A stretch of 64,000 nucleotides of DNA, taken from contig JAXHNP010000003.1 in assembly GCA_034520365.1 (NCBI GenBank), positions 496,001 through 560,000 on the forward strand, given 5' to 3'. Positions 9,037 through 17,241 of the stretch are shown in pieces. A program made the position numbers and the translations under genes. Under the pieces are notes generated by a model, which ran no database searches, was not told the origin of the DNA, and worked only from the letters and a program-made list of their open reading frames with translations. How positions within the stretch are numbered: position 1 is the first letter of the stretch; each line of letters begins with the position of its first letter. Source of the stretch: Desulfobacterales bacterium (GTDB lineage: Bacteria; Desulfobacterota; Desulfobacteria; Desulfobacterales; Desulfosalsimonadaceae).

Positions 9037-10242
9037 TTATAGATTCCCCGCCATCTTAAATATCGGCAGATACATGGAAACCACAAGTCCGCCTATTACA
9101 ATGCCCAAGAAAACCAGCATAAACGGCTCAATCAACGCGGTCATATTTTCAACCGCCTGGTCAACCTCTTCTTCGTAAAAATCGGCAATCTTTTCCATCA
9201 TCGCATCAATGGCGCCGGTGGACTCGCCCACCGCAATCATCTGGCAGACCATGGGCGGGAAAACACCGGTTTCCGCCAATGGATCGGCAATTGTCTGGCC
9301 TTCCGCGATACCGGAGCGCACGTGGTAGACCGCCTTTTCGATGGATTTATTGCCTGCCGTCCGGGCCACAATATCCAGCGCCTCCAGTATCGCCACCCCG
9401 CTGGCCAGCATGGTGCCCATGGTTCGGGTAAACCGGGCAACCGCGGATTTTCTGATCAAAATGCCGAGAACCGGCATTTTCAACATCAAATCATCGACAA
9501 TGGCCTGGCCTTTCTCGGTTTTATAAAACCTTCGGAAGGCATACACAAACAACACGATACCAATGATAATATACAATATATTGTTCTGAACGAATTCACT
9601 CATCGCAATGACGATCTGCGTCGGCGCCGGAAGGGCCCCGCCCATGGTCGCAAACATTTCCTCAAATACCGGAATAACAAAAACGAGAATGACCGCCACC
9701 ACAACAATCGCAATAATGATCGTCACAATCGGATACGTCATGGCCCCTTTAATCTGAGATTTTAATTTGGCGGCTTTCTCCATATAAGCCGACAAACGCC
9801 GCAGGATCACATCCAGAATACCGCCGGCCTCGCCCGCCGCCACCATATTCACAAACAGGGCGTCAAACTGGTTCGGATATTTTTTCAGGGCCTCTGCCAG
9901 GGTCTGCCCGCTTTCAACAGACCCCTTGATGTCTTTTAACATCTTTTTAAATGTGGGGTTTTCCTGCTGGGCCTGCAGGATATCCAGGCACTGAATGATC
10001 GGTAACCCGGCATCGATCATGGTGGAAAACTGCCGGCAGAATATAATAACATCCTGCTCCTTTACCTTGGGCTGGAGAAAGGAAACATTCTCGAAAAGGT
10101 CTTTTGGCTTTTTCTTGACCTTATCCGGCGTTATGCCCTGCCGCTGGAGCCGGGTGCGCACTTCCTGTTCATTGGAAGCCTCCATTTCCCCTTTTGTAGC
10201 CGCGTTATTTCTGCCACGGCCCTGCCATTGATAAACCGGCAT
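9037..10242 (-). CDS. pilC: Type IV pilus inner-membrane platform protein PilC
   Basis: 401 residues, the length of PilC/GspF proteins. The N-terminal MPVYQWQGRGRNNAATKGE is typical of PilC (Y.W.G....G...G). Two T2SSF domains of about 120 residues follow (about 70-195 and 270-395), each with the FCRQFSTMIDAGLPI / FTRTMGTMLASGVAI pattern, and three transmembrane helices near residues 170-190, 215-235 and 375-395. PilC anchors the PilB/PilT motor at the inner membrane in type IV pilus extension and retraction. The RBS AGGGGG precedes the ATG. It is the first gene of the minus-strand array; pilB and pilT are not in the window. Confidence 0.94.
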   Translation of the reverse strand: MPVYQWQGRGRNNAATKGEMEASNEQEVRTRLQRQGITPDKVKKKPKDLFENVSFLQPKVKEQDVIIFCRQFSTMIDAGLPIIQCLDILQAQQENPTFKKMLKDIKGSVESGQTLAEALKKYPNQFDALFVNMVAAGEAGGILDVILRRLSAYMEKAAKLKSQIKGAMTYPIVTIIIAIVVVAVILVFVIPVFEEMFATMGGALPAPTQIVIAMSEFVQNNILYIIIGIVLFVYAFRRFYKTEKGQAIVDDLMLKMPVLGILIRKSAVARFTRTMGTMLASGVAILEALDIVARTAGNKSIEKAVYHVRSGIAEGQTIADPLAETGVFPPMVCQMIAVGESTGAIDAMMEKIADFYEEEVDQAVENMTALIEPFMLVFLGIVIGGLVVSMYLPIFKMAGNL

Positions 10243-10545
10243 GCACTTACCCCCTATCTATGATTAATGAGAATGGATAGCAGCAATTGAATGACACAAG
10301 CATCCTTACTTAAAAGGCCATACGGAATGTGATTCCGTCCCGTCAGCGGGACAAAATCCTACACGGATCTATTTTGTGTCTATCATAAATACTCCTTGAT
10401 TACAAATAATTTCAAATCCCATGTCAAATCCTATTATTTTGATGAAATCGCTTGAACCTGTTTGCATAAGCCATATTTTTTCTGCTAATGAAGAATTCCA
10501 AATACTTGTTTTTCAGCCGGAAAGGAAGCCGAGCAAGGGCAGCCC
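10243..10545. other. Divergent intergenic region with two adjacent hairpins
   Basis: This gap separates pilC (-) from the nucleotidyltransferase fusion (+), so it must hold promoters for both. Two hairpins sit back to back: CGGAAT GTG ATTCCG (10323-10337) and GTCCCG TCAG CGGGAC (10337-10352). Read on the minus strand, TTTT precedes the GTCCCG arm. Their packing suggests a small repeat element or a leader structure. No gene is visible. Confidence 0.5.
10452..10479 (+). promoter_or_regulatory. Candidate sigma-70 promoter
   Basis: TTGAAC (10452-10457), 16 bases, TATTTT (10474-10479), about 65 bases before the ATG of the nucleotidyltransferase fusion. Both boxes are imperfect. Confidence 0.3.
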
Positions 10546-13209
10546 ATGAACCACACACAAGATGGATTAACAGTGATCACCACCCATTTGAACGCGGATT
10601 TTGACGCGGTGGGCTCTATGCTGGCCGCCCAGAAATTATATCCCCATTCGGTGGTGGTCTTTCCCGGATTCCATGAAAAATCCTCCAGACATTTCTTTGT
10701 CGATGCCATGGCCTATCTCTTTAATATGACGGATGCCAAATCCATTGCGGACGCTCAAATCAAAAGGCTTGTTGTTGTGGACACCAAGCAGGCATCCCGC
10801 ATCGGGGATTTAAGCCACCTGCTGGATCGAAAGGACATAGAAGTTCATGTGTTTGATCACCATCCGGCGTTGAAAAATGACATCAAGGCGGATTATGAAG
10901 TCTGCCGTTTGACCGGGGCCAATGTAACGCTTCTGACTGAAATACTTCGTGAACAAAATCTTGATATCCTCGCGGATGAAGCCACCATCATGTGCCTGGG
11001 CATTTTTGAGGACACGGGGTCTTTCACATTTCCGTCCACCACACCGGAAGATTTTGCGGCGGCCGGCTATCTGGTGTCAAAGGGGGCCAACCTGACCACC
11101 ATTGCCAACCTGACGGCCAAAGAGATGGATCCGGGCCAGATCGCCCTGTTAAATGACCTGATCCACGCCGAGGTGCATCATCATATCAATGGGGTTGATG
11201 TGGCCATCAGCACGGTCTCCTGCGAAGAGTATATCCATGATCTGGCCTTTCTGGTCCAGAAAATACTCAAGATCGAAAATTTAAACGCCATCTTTGCCAT
11301 CGCCCAGATGAAAAACAAAATATATTTGGCTGCCAGAAGCCGAGCGCCGGAAGTGGATGTGGGGGCCATTGTAATGGAGATGGGGGGCGGAGGCCACAGT
11401 TTTGCCGCTGCGGCCACGATAAAAGACAAAACCCTGGTTCAGACGGAACAGAAGCTTTTAGAAATCCTTAGAAGAAAGGTAAAGTCCAGGCAACGGGCCC
11501 AGGACATCATGTCCACCCCGCCCATCCAGGCGCCGCCGGATATCTCCTGCGCCCGGGCGCGAAACCTCCTCTCCCGGTATAATATCAATGCGCTCATGGT
11601 GGTCCGGGAAAGCGATGAGTCGCCGCAATTACAGGGGTTTATCACGCGGCCGGTGATTGAGAAGGCGCTTCACCACAAACTGGACACCATCCCGATCAGC
11701 GAATATATGACCACCGAATTTGCCGTTGTCGCCCTTGATGCGGACGTTTTCGAAATCCAGGAAAAAATTATCGAAAGCAACCAGCGGGTACTCCCGGTCA
11801 TGGAAGACAATCAGCTTGTCGGGGTCATCACCCGAACGGACCTGCTGAACACGCTTTTTCATGAATCCCAGGAGAAACTGATTCAGCCCCACGATCCCCT
11901 GAAAGAGTCACCGCCTCCCCGGACCAAGCGAATTGTCGGGTTTATGAAGGAACGGCTTTCGGAGCGGCTCTATGAACGGCTCGCCAATATCGGGCATGTG
12001 GCTAAAGAGCTTGGCTTTAATGCCTATGTGGTGGGCGGCTTCGTCCGCGACCTTTTTTTGTATCGCCATAATGAGGATGTGGACATCGTCATCGAGGGAA
12101 ACGGGATTGAATTCGCCAGGGAATTTGCCAAACGATCTGGGGCGCGAATTAACGCATACGCCAAATTCGGCACCGCCGTGGTCATATTTCCGGACGGGTT
12201 TAAAATCGATGTGGCCTCTGCCCGGATGGAGTACTATAAATTTCCGGCGGCATTGCCGACGGTTGAAATGAGCTCCATCAAACTCGATCTTTTCCGGCGG
12301 GATTTTACCATCAACACCCTGGCGGTTTTTTTAAATCCCGAAAAATTCGGCAAACTGATCGATTTTTTCGGCGGCCAGCGCGACATCAAGGAAAAAGCCG
12401 TCCGGATTCTGCATAATCTAAGCTTTGTCGAAGATCCCACCCGGGTCTTTCGCGCCATAAAATTTGAACAGCGTTTCGGATTTACCATCGGTAAACTCAC
12501 CTCCGGGTTGATCGAAAACGCGGTCCGCATGGATTTTTTCAGGCGCCTTTCCGGACGGCGCGTATTCTCGGAGCTCTGCCAGATTTTAAAGGAAGATGCC
12601 CCGCTTCCCGCCCTGTCCCGGTTACATGATTACAACCTGTTGACCGTCATAGATCCGGGCATTCAATTCAATAAATCAATGGTGGCCCGGTTGAATGCCG
12701 CGCGCAAGGCCATTTCCTGGTTTGAGCTTCTCTATACCGAAGAGGATTACATGCGCTGGGCGATCTATTTTCTCATCCTGCTCAGGCATAAGGATGAGCC
12801 CACATCATCGCACATCTGCCAGCGGTTCGAACTGGGGCCGAAGCATCAAAAAATCTTTATCAAAGAACGGCTTGCCGCAGAAGACTGCATCCACCGCCTG
12901 CACCGGGAACCGCCCCCCGCCAAAAGCGAGTTATACTGGATGCTCAAAGAGTTCCGCATCGAATTGATATTGTACATGATGGCCCTGACCGACCACGAGA
13001 CCATCAAAAAAATGATTTCCCATTACGTTACCGATCTCCGGGAGGTGCGCCTGTCAGTGGGCGGAAAAGACCTTAAAGCCCTGGGCGTCCCGCCGTCTCC
13101 GGTATACAGCAAAATCTTAAATGCCGTCCTTGAAGCCAAGTTAGACGGCAAAGCCCAGACAAAGGACGAGGAGCTCGCCCTGTTGAGGAAATATGCTATC
13201 GAATATTAA
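10546..13209 (+). CDS. DHH-DHHA1-CBS-CBS-tRNA nucleotidyltransferase/poly(A) polymerase fusion
   Basis: 887 residues with three modules. Residues 1-310 form a DHH phosphoesterase: NADFDAVGS (16-24), the DHH triad at 104-106 (VFDHHPAL), and a DHHA1 glycine/His motif GGGGHSFAAAA near 284. Residues about 320-440 form two CBS domains (IMSTPPIQAPPDI and YMTTEFAVVALDADV). Residues about 470-887 form a class II nucleotidyltransferase: VVGGFVRDLFLYRHNEDVDI carries the GG and DxD catalytic motifs and RRDFTINTLA is the family's template-site motif. Such proteins act on tRNA 3' ends (CCA or only A addition) or add poly(A). Geobacter relatives have split CC- and A-adding activities, so an A-adding role is possible. 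It overlaps the next gene by 17 bases. Confidence 0.88.
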   Translation: MNHTQDGLTVITTHLNADFDAVGSMLAAQKLYPHSVVVFPGFHEKSSRHFFVDAMAYLFNMTDAKSIADAQIKRLVVVDTKQASRIGDLSHLLDRKDIEVHVFDHHPALKNDIKADYEVCRLTGANVTLLTEILREQNLDILADEATIMCLGIFEDTGSFTFPSTTPEDFAAAGYLVSKGANLTTIANLTAKEMDPGQIALLNDLIHAEVHHHINGVDVAISTVSCEEYIHDLAFLVQKILKIENLNAIFAIAQMKNKIYLAARSRAPEVDVGAIVMEMGGGGHSFAAAATIKDKTLVQTEQKLLEILRRKVKSRQRAQDIMSTPPIQAPPDISCARARNLLSRYNINALMVVRESDESPQLQGFITRPVIEKALHHKLDTIPISEYMTTEFAVVALDADVFEIQEKIIESNQRVLPVMEDNQLVGVITRTDLLNTLFHESQEKLIQPHDPLKESPPPRTKRIVGFMKERLSERLYERLANIGHVAKELGFNAYVVGGFVRDLFLYRHNEDVDIVIEGNGIEFAREFAKRSGARINAYAKFGTAVVIFPDGFKIDVASARMEYYKFPAALPTVEMSSIKLDLFRRDFTINTLAVFLNPEKFGKLIDFFGGQRDIKEKAVRILHNLSFVEDPTRVFRAIKFEQRFGFTIGKLTSGLIENAVRMDFFRRLSGRRVFSELCQILKEDAPLPALSRLHDYNLLTVIDPGIQFNKSMVARLNAARKAISWFELLYTEEDYMRWAIYFLILLRHKDEPTSSHICQRFELGPKHQKIFIKERLAAEDCIHRLHREPPPAKSELYWMLKEFRIELILYMMALTDHETIKKMISHYVTDLREVRLSVGGKDLKALGVPPSPVYSKILNAVLEAKLDGKAQTKDEELALLRKYAIEY

Positions 13210-13861
13210 TCCAATCCAATTGATCATTGTTTTTCTGCCGCTTTTGTTCGCCATCACGATTCACGAAGTGGCGCACGGCTATGTGGCGCTGCGGTTCGGG
13301 GATATGACCGCCAAATTCGCCGGCCGCCTTACCCTGAATCCGGTTAAGCACCTGGATCCGTTCGGATCGGTGCTGCTGCCGCTTTTGCTTAAATTTTCCG
13401 GCTCTCCGGTCATATTCGGCTATGCCAAGCCGGTGCCGGTGGACTTCAGAAACCTCCGAAACATTCGGATCGGCACCCTATGCGTCGCGGCTGCCGGGGT
13501 GGTCGCCAACTTTATAGCAGCCCTTGGCTGCGCGGCCATTCTTCAGGGCATCCGCCTGTTTCCCGGGTTTTTGACATCCTCCGCATCCTCGCCCATTGGT
13601 ACCCTCCTGATCCAGCTTCTGGCCTATAGCGTGATGATTAACCTGGTACTGGGCATTTTCAATCTGATTCCGGTGCCGCCGCTTGACGGCGGGCGCATCC
13701 TGAGTATGCTGCTGCCGCAAAAATACAGCCGGCAGTTCCAGACCATTGAGCCCTTCGGCATCCTCATTCTGATTGTTCTGCTAATGACGAATTCTCTTGA
13801 TCTGTTTATATCTTTTTTTATATCCCCGTTGATGAACTGGATGCTTCAAGGCTATATATAA
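13193..13861 (+). CDS. Site-2-type intramembrane metalloprotease (M50 family)
   Basis: 222 residues, nearly all membrane-embedded. The zinc motif HEVAH (ITIHEVAHGYVALRFGD, about residues 24-28) and the second conserved motif NLIPVPPLDGGRI (about 160-172, with the metal-binding Asp) identify an S2P/M50 peptidase of the short, PDZ-less type. Such proteins are common in bacteria and their substrates are mostly unknown. The start codon lies inside the end of the preceding gene with GAGG upstream, and trpS follows 19 bases later, so it belongs to the operon. It is too short to be RseP. Confidence 0.9.
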   Translation: MLSNINPIQLIIVFLPLLFAITIHEVAHGYVALRFGDMTAKFAGRLTLNPVKHLDPFGSVLLPLLLKFSGSPVIFGYAKPVPVDFRNLRNIRIGTLCVAAAGVVANFIAALGCAAILQGIRLFPGFLTSSASSPIGTLLIQLLAYSVMINLVLGIFNLIPVPPLDGGRILSMLLPQKYSRQFQTIEPFGILILIVLLMTNSLDLFISFFISPLMNWMLQGYI

Positions 13862-13880
13862 TGGAAACAGGAGATTTTTA

Positions 13881-14867
13881 ATGACTGCAAAAAAACGGAT
13901 TGTCAGCGGCATGCGGCCAACCGGCGCCCTTCATCTCGGAAACCTCCATGGGGCGCTTAACAACTGGATCAGCATGCAGGATAAATTTGACTGCTTCTTT
14001 TTTATCGCTGACTGGCATGCATTAACCAGCGATTATGAAAATCCGGGGCATATCAAAGAGTTCAGCCGGAACATGATGATTGACTGGCTCGCGGCCGGGC
14101 TTTCACCGGATAAAAGCACGCTTTTTGTGCAATCCCATATCAAATCCCATGCAGAGCTGTTCCTGCTGCTCTCCATGATTACCCCGGTGCCCTGGCTGGA
14201 GCGAAACCCCACATACAAGGAACAGATTGCGGAGCTGAAAAACAAGGACTTGTCCACCTTCGGTTTCCTGGGGTATCCGATTCTTCAGGCGGCGGATATT
14301 ATTATCTATAAGGCCGAAGGTGTGCCGGTGGGCATCGATCAGGCCCCGCACATAGAGATTACCCGGGAAATCGCCCGGCGGTTTAATTACTTTTATGGCC
14401 ATGTCTTTCCGGAGCCGGAGACGATTCTCACCGAATCCGCCAAAATCCTGGGCACGGACCGCCGGAAGATGAGCAAAAGCTATGACAACGCCATTTTTAT
14501 CTCTGACACGCCAGAGGCCATCCGAAAAAAAGTGGCGACCATGATCACCGACCCCCAGCGCATCAAAAAAAGCGACCCGGGGGATCCGGATGTATGCAAC
14601 GTGTTTTCATTTCACCAGATGTATTCAGCAGCGGATATGATATCGGAGGTCAACAAAGACTGCCGGAGTGCGGCGATCGGATGTGTTGCGTGCAAGCAGA
14701 AAATGGCGGAAAATCTGATTGCCGCCCTGGCCCCGATCCGGGAGAAGACCGAATACTATAAGCAGCGGCCGGATCTGGTCGAAGACATTATCGCCCGGGG
14801 TAATGAAAAAGCCGCAGCCGAGGCGCAGCGGACCATGGAGGGCGTACGGGAGGCCCTGAAAATCTAA
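13881..14867 (+). CDS. trpS: Tryptophanyl-tRNA synthetase
   Basis: 328 residues, the normal length of bacterial TrpRS. The class I signature HIGH appears as LHLGNLHGAL (residues 17-21 region) and the KMSKS loop as RRKMSKSYDNAIF near residue 197. GVPVGIDQAPHIEITREIA is the conserved ATP/Trp pocket region. It charges tRNA-Trp in the cytosol. AGGAG lies 8 bases before the ATG. scpA begins 2 bases after the stop, so the two are probably co-translated. Confidence 0.97.
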   Translation: MTAKKRIVSGMRPTGALHLGNLHGALNNWISMQDKFDCFFFIADWHALTSDYENPGHIKEFSRNMMIDWLAAGLSPDKSTLFVQSHIKSHAELFLLLSMITPVPWLERNPTYKEQIAELKNKDLSTFGFLGYPILQAADIIIYKAEGVPVGIDQAPHIEITREIARRFNYFYGHVFPEPETILTESAKILGTDRRKMSKSYDNAIFISDTPEAIRKKVATMITDPQRIKKSDPGDPDVCNVFSFHQMYSAADMISEVNKDCRSAAIGCVACKQKMAENLIAALAPIREKTEYYKQRPDLVEDIIARGNEKAAAEAQRTMEGVREALKI

Positions 14868-14869
14868 AA

Positions 14870-15619
14870 ATGAACAATGAACCCTATAAAATAAAACTCC
14901 AGGACATTTTTGAGGGGCCCATGGACCTGCTCGTCCATCTGATTAAAAAAAATGAGGTGGACATCTATGACATCCCGATTGCGTTTATTACCGACCAATT
15001 TCTTGCCTACCTGGAATGGATGAAATCCCTGGATGTCGATATTGCCGGGGATTTTCTGGTCATGGCCGCCACCCTGACGCACCTGAAGTCCCGGATGCTG
15101 CTTCCTTCCCGCCATGTCGACGCGGATACGGAGGAGGAAGACGACCCCCGGAAGGAGCTTACCGGTCCGCTGCTTGAATACATGCAGATGAAATCCGTGG
15201 CGGAAAAACTGGCCGCCCAGCCCATGCTGGACGAGGACGTCTTCACCCGGAGCGTCGAAAAATCGGATCTTATGCCCGATCCCCATGAGGAAACCATTCA
15301 GGCGGATCTTATCAGTCTTTTCAATGCCTACCGCTCCCTTTTAGATAAAATGGCGGATCAGACGGAGCTTCATATCACCTTTGAAAAAATTTCCGTAAAA
15401 GAAAAAATGACGGAAATTTTTGACCGGATCAAAGAAAAAGGGGCGCTTGCCTTTGATGGGCTGTTATCGGAAAACCCCGATCGAAAGGAGATCATCGTCA
15501 CATTCCTGGCCATCCTTGAAATCGTCAAACTAAACATGGTCCGCCTGATGCAGAACGACCCATACAGCAGCTTACGGCTTATTTACCGGGAATCCCCTGA
15601 TGCAAAGCTCATCGACTAA
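14870..15619 (+). CDS. scpA: Segregation and condensation protein A
   Basis: 249 residues. ScpA is the kleisin that bridges the heads of the SMC dimer in chromosome condensation. The N-terminus matches the family (IFEGPMDLLVHLIKKNEVDI, about residues 10-30), followed by FLVMAATLTHLKSRMLLP, an acidic linker (TEEEDDPRKE) and a C-terminal winged-helix (TFLAILEIVKLNMVRLMQND). It overlaps scpB by 20 bases, the usual tight pairing of the two subunits. Confidence 0.96.
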   Translation: MNNEPYKIKLQDIFEGPMDLLVHLIKKNEVDIYDIPIAFITDQFLAYLEWMKSLDVDIAGDFLVMAATLTHLKSRMLLPSRHVDADTEEEDDPRKELTGPLLEYMQMKSVAEKLAAQPMLDEDVFTRSVEKSDLMPDPHEETIQADLISLFNAYRSLLDKMADQTELHITFEKISVKEKMTEIFDRIKEKGALAFDGLLSENPDRKEIIVTFLAILEIVKLNMVRLMQNDPYSSLRLIYRESPDAKLID

Positions 15620-16250
15620 TCCGGCGGCGGATAACCCGGATACGGCTTCACTCCAATCGATCATAGAAAGCCTCCTGTTTGTCTCAGAAGGGCCGTTGAG
15701 CGTGGATCAAATCAAAAAGGCGGTGCCCGAAACCGGCACCGAGCAGATAAAAGCTGCACTGACAGCCCTGAAAGAGGAATTTGAAAACAGAAACGGCGGG
15801 TTCGCGCTCCATGAGGTGGCCGGGGGCTTCCAGTTCAGAACCCGCCCTGAGTCCAAGCCATACATCCAGCGACTGTTTCAGCCCTCCCCGGCCAGACTCA
15901 GTAAGGCCGCCCTGGAGACCCTGGCGATTATCGCCTACCGGCAGCCGGTGATGCGCAGTGAGATCGAGCACATCCGGGGCGTTAATTCAGGAAACACCAT
16001 CCGCCTGCTGCTGGACCGCAAACTCATCCGGATTCTGGGAAGACGGGAAATTCCCGGTCGCCCCATGGTTTACGCCACCACGCAAAAATTCCTTGAAACA
16101 TTTGATTTAAAAGACTTAAAGGATCTTCCCACCCCCAGGGAAATCGATGACCTCCAGACGCCCGCCAAACCCAACGAACAGGCCCTGCCGTTTAAGCCCG
16201 ATGCCAATGATCCGGCCGATACTGACACCAACTCCGAAAATAATTCTTGA
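15600..16250 (+). CDS. scpB: Segregation and condensation protein B
   Basis: 216 residues. ScpB dimers bind ScpA and stabilise the SMC-ScpAB condensin. Two winged-helix domains are visible: about residues 18-95 (IIESLLFVSEGPLSVDQIKK) and 100-175 (SKAALETLAIIAYRQPVMRSE, a highly conserved ScpB stretch, followed by RGVNSGNTIRLLLDRKLIRI). The last 35 residues are a proline- and acid-rich tail. The likely promoter of the downstream tRNA overlaps its stop codon. Confidence 0.96.
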   Translation: MQSSSTNPAADNPDTASLQSIIESLLFVSEGPLSVDQIKKAVPETGTEQIKAALTALKEEFENRNGGFALHEVAGGFQFRTRPESKPYIQRLFQPSPARLSKAALETLAIIAYRQPVMRSEIEHIRGVNSGNTIRLLLDRKLIRILGRREIPGRPMVYATTQKFLETFDLKDLKDLPTPREIDDLQTPAKPNEQALPFKPDANDPADTDTNSENNS

Positions 16251-16276
16251 CTTGATAATGAATGAGCCATTATTTT
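16247..16276 (+). promoter_or_regulatory. Candidate sigma-70 promoter for tRNA-Val
   Basis: TTGACT (16247-16252) lies 17-18 bases before TTATTT/TATTTT (16270-16276). Transcription would start a few bases before the tRNA 5' end at 16290. The weak hairpin ATAATG/CATTAT at 16255-16273 followed by T bases could alternatively end scpB transcription. Confidence 0.45.
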
Positions 16277-16289
16277 TGGGGACACATAA

Positions 16290-16364
16290 GGGCGGTTAAC
16301 TCAGTGGGAGAGTGCTACCTTCACACGGTAGAAGTCACTGGTTCAAATCCAGTACCGCCTACCA
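16290..16364 (+). tRNA. tRNA-Val (anticodon CAC)
   Basis: 75 bases with an encoded CCA end. Acceptor stem GGGCGGT pairs with ACCGCCT (the first pair is G-U), D stem ACTC/GAGT, anticodon stem CTACC/GGTAG with loop TTCACAC and anticodon CAC at 16322-16324, T arm CACTG GTTCAAATC CAGT, discriminator A. CAC reads the GUG valine codon. Confidence 0.95.
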
Positions 16365-16372
16365 GGAAATAT

Positions 16373-16409
16373 AAGGCTTATGGGGCTGGTCCCTCATAAG
16401 CCTTTTTTT
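16373..16409 (+). terminator. Rho-independent terminator of the tRNA transcript
   Basis: Perfect 10-bp stem AAGGCTTATG / CATAAGCCTT around a 12-base loop, followed by a run of T bases (16403-16409), starting 9 bases after the tRNA CCA. Confidence 0.93.
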
Positions 16410-16410
16410 A

Positions 16411-16524
16411 TGACGGCTTCGCAAAAAGTCCAATATCTTTGTTGCGCTGCATTCCTCGGGATTTGCGCGCCGCGATCTTGAACTTTTTTCTTTGCCGTCC
16501 CAGAATCGACATTTTACGAGTCCA
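16411..16524 (+). repeat. Dispersed element, GACGGCTTCGCAAAAAGTCC family, copy A
   Basis: Starts TGACGGCTTCGCAAAAAGTC and ends near CAGAATCGACATTTTACGAG, so the ends are imperfect inverted repeats (CTTTTTGCGAAGCC against TTTTACG). Compared with the copy at 39573-39720 it lacks about 33 internal bases between two CTGCAT..CTCG blocks, as if recombined between them. It directly follows a terminator. The remaining space to 16681 holds an inverted repeat CCTGATT/AATCAGG around 16572-16605 and no gene. Confidence 0.75.
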
Positions 16525-16681
16525 TCTTTTTATGGCTGCAAAAATAGTTTCACCGTCCAACTTTACAACTTCCTGATTCAATGTTAATTTTATTTTTTAA
16601 TCAGGCCAAAATTGAGTAATTTTCAATACAGGCCGGGGTATTGTACGCCGATTTGAACCCGAATGAAAACAGGAGTCATCC

Positions 16682-17128
16682 ATGGATTACATCAAAATCC
16701 GACTGGCAGATGATTTTGATCGTTTAGGGGCAAAATTCCAAAAAACCATCAACGACATGTTTCACTCGATGGGCCCTATGTACTCGTTTTCCAAAAATAC
16801 ATGGTATCCGCCGCTGGATATCTTTGAAACGCAAACTGAAATCATTGTGATTGCCGAAATGGCCGGGGTTAATAAAGAGGATCTGGAGCTTGAGATAAAC
16901 TCGCGGGCCATCCGCATGGCCGGCCGAAGAATCGGCGTGCCGCCGGCGGAAAACGGCAAATACCGTCTGGCTGAAATTCAGTACGGCAATTTTGAGCGCG
17001 TACTCTATCTGCCGGCTGCGATTGATACGGATTCAGTTAATGCCATATACAAAAAAGGGCTGCTCTATATTCGGGTCAACAAGTTGACCCAGAAGTCCCG
17101 GCATAACGTCCCCATCAATGATGAATGA
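16682..17128 (+). CDS. Small heat shock protein, Hsp20/alpha-crystallin family
   Basis: 148 residues. The alpha-crystallin domain covers about residues 42-135 (PPLDIFETQTEIIVIAEMAG then LELEINSRAIRMAGRR), with an A-x-x-x-G-L motif variant at AIYKKGLLYIRV. These ATP-independent chaperones hold unfolding proteins in oligomers. AGGAG lies before the ATG. No CIRCE element is seen upstream. lon follows on the same strand 113 bases later, and the pair makes a small proteostasis block. Confidence 0.9.
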   Translation: MDYIKIRLADDFDRLGAKFQKTINDMFHSMGPMYSFSKNTWYPPLDIFETQTEIIVIAEMAGVNKEDLELEINSRAIRMAGRRIGVPPAENGKYRLAEIQYGNFERVLYLPAAIDTDSVNAIYKKGLLYIRVNKLTQKSRHNVPINDE

Positions 17129-17241
17129 ACCGTTTTTGAAAAAGCCTGAATAACGGTGCGCCCGCTTAGCCCGCTTCACGGCATGAGAGGGCTTTACATG
17201 CTTATCCAAGAGTTAACATATGTGAGTTCTGGAGGCAGCAA

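Noticed and set aside
16255-16277. Terminator of scpB at the ATAATG/CATTAT hairpin
   Set aside because: The stem has only six A/T-rich pairs and coincides with a better promoter match for the tRNA.
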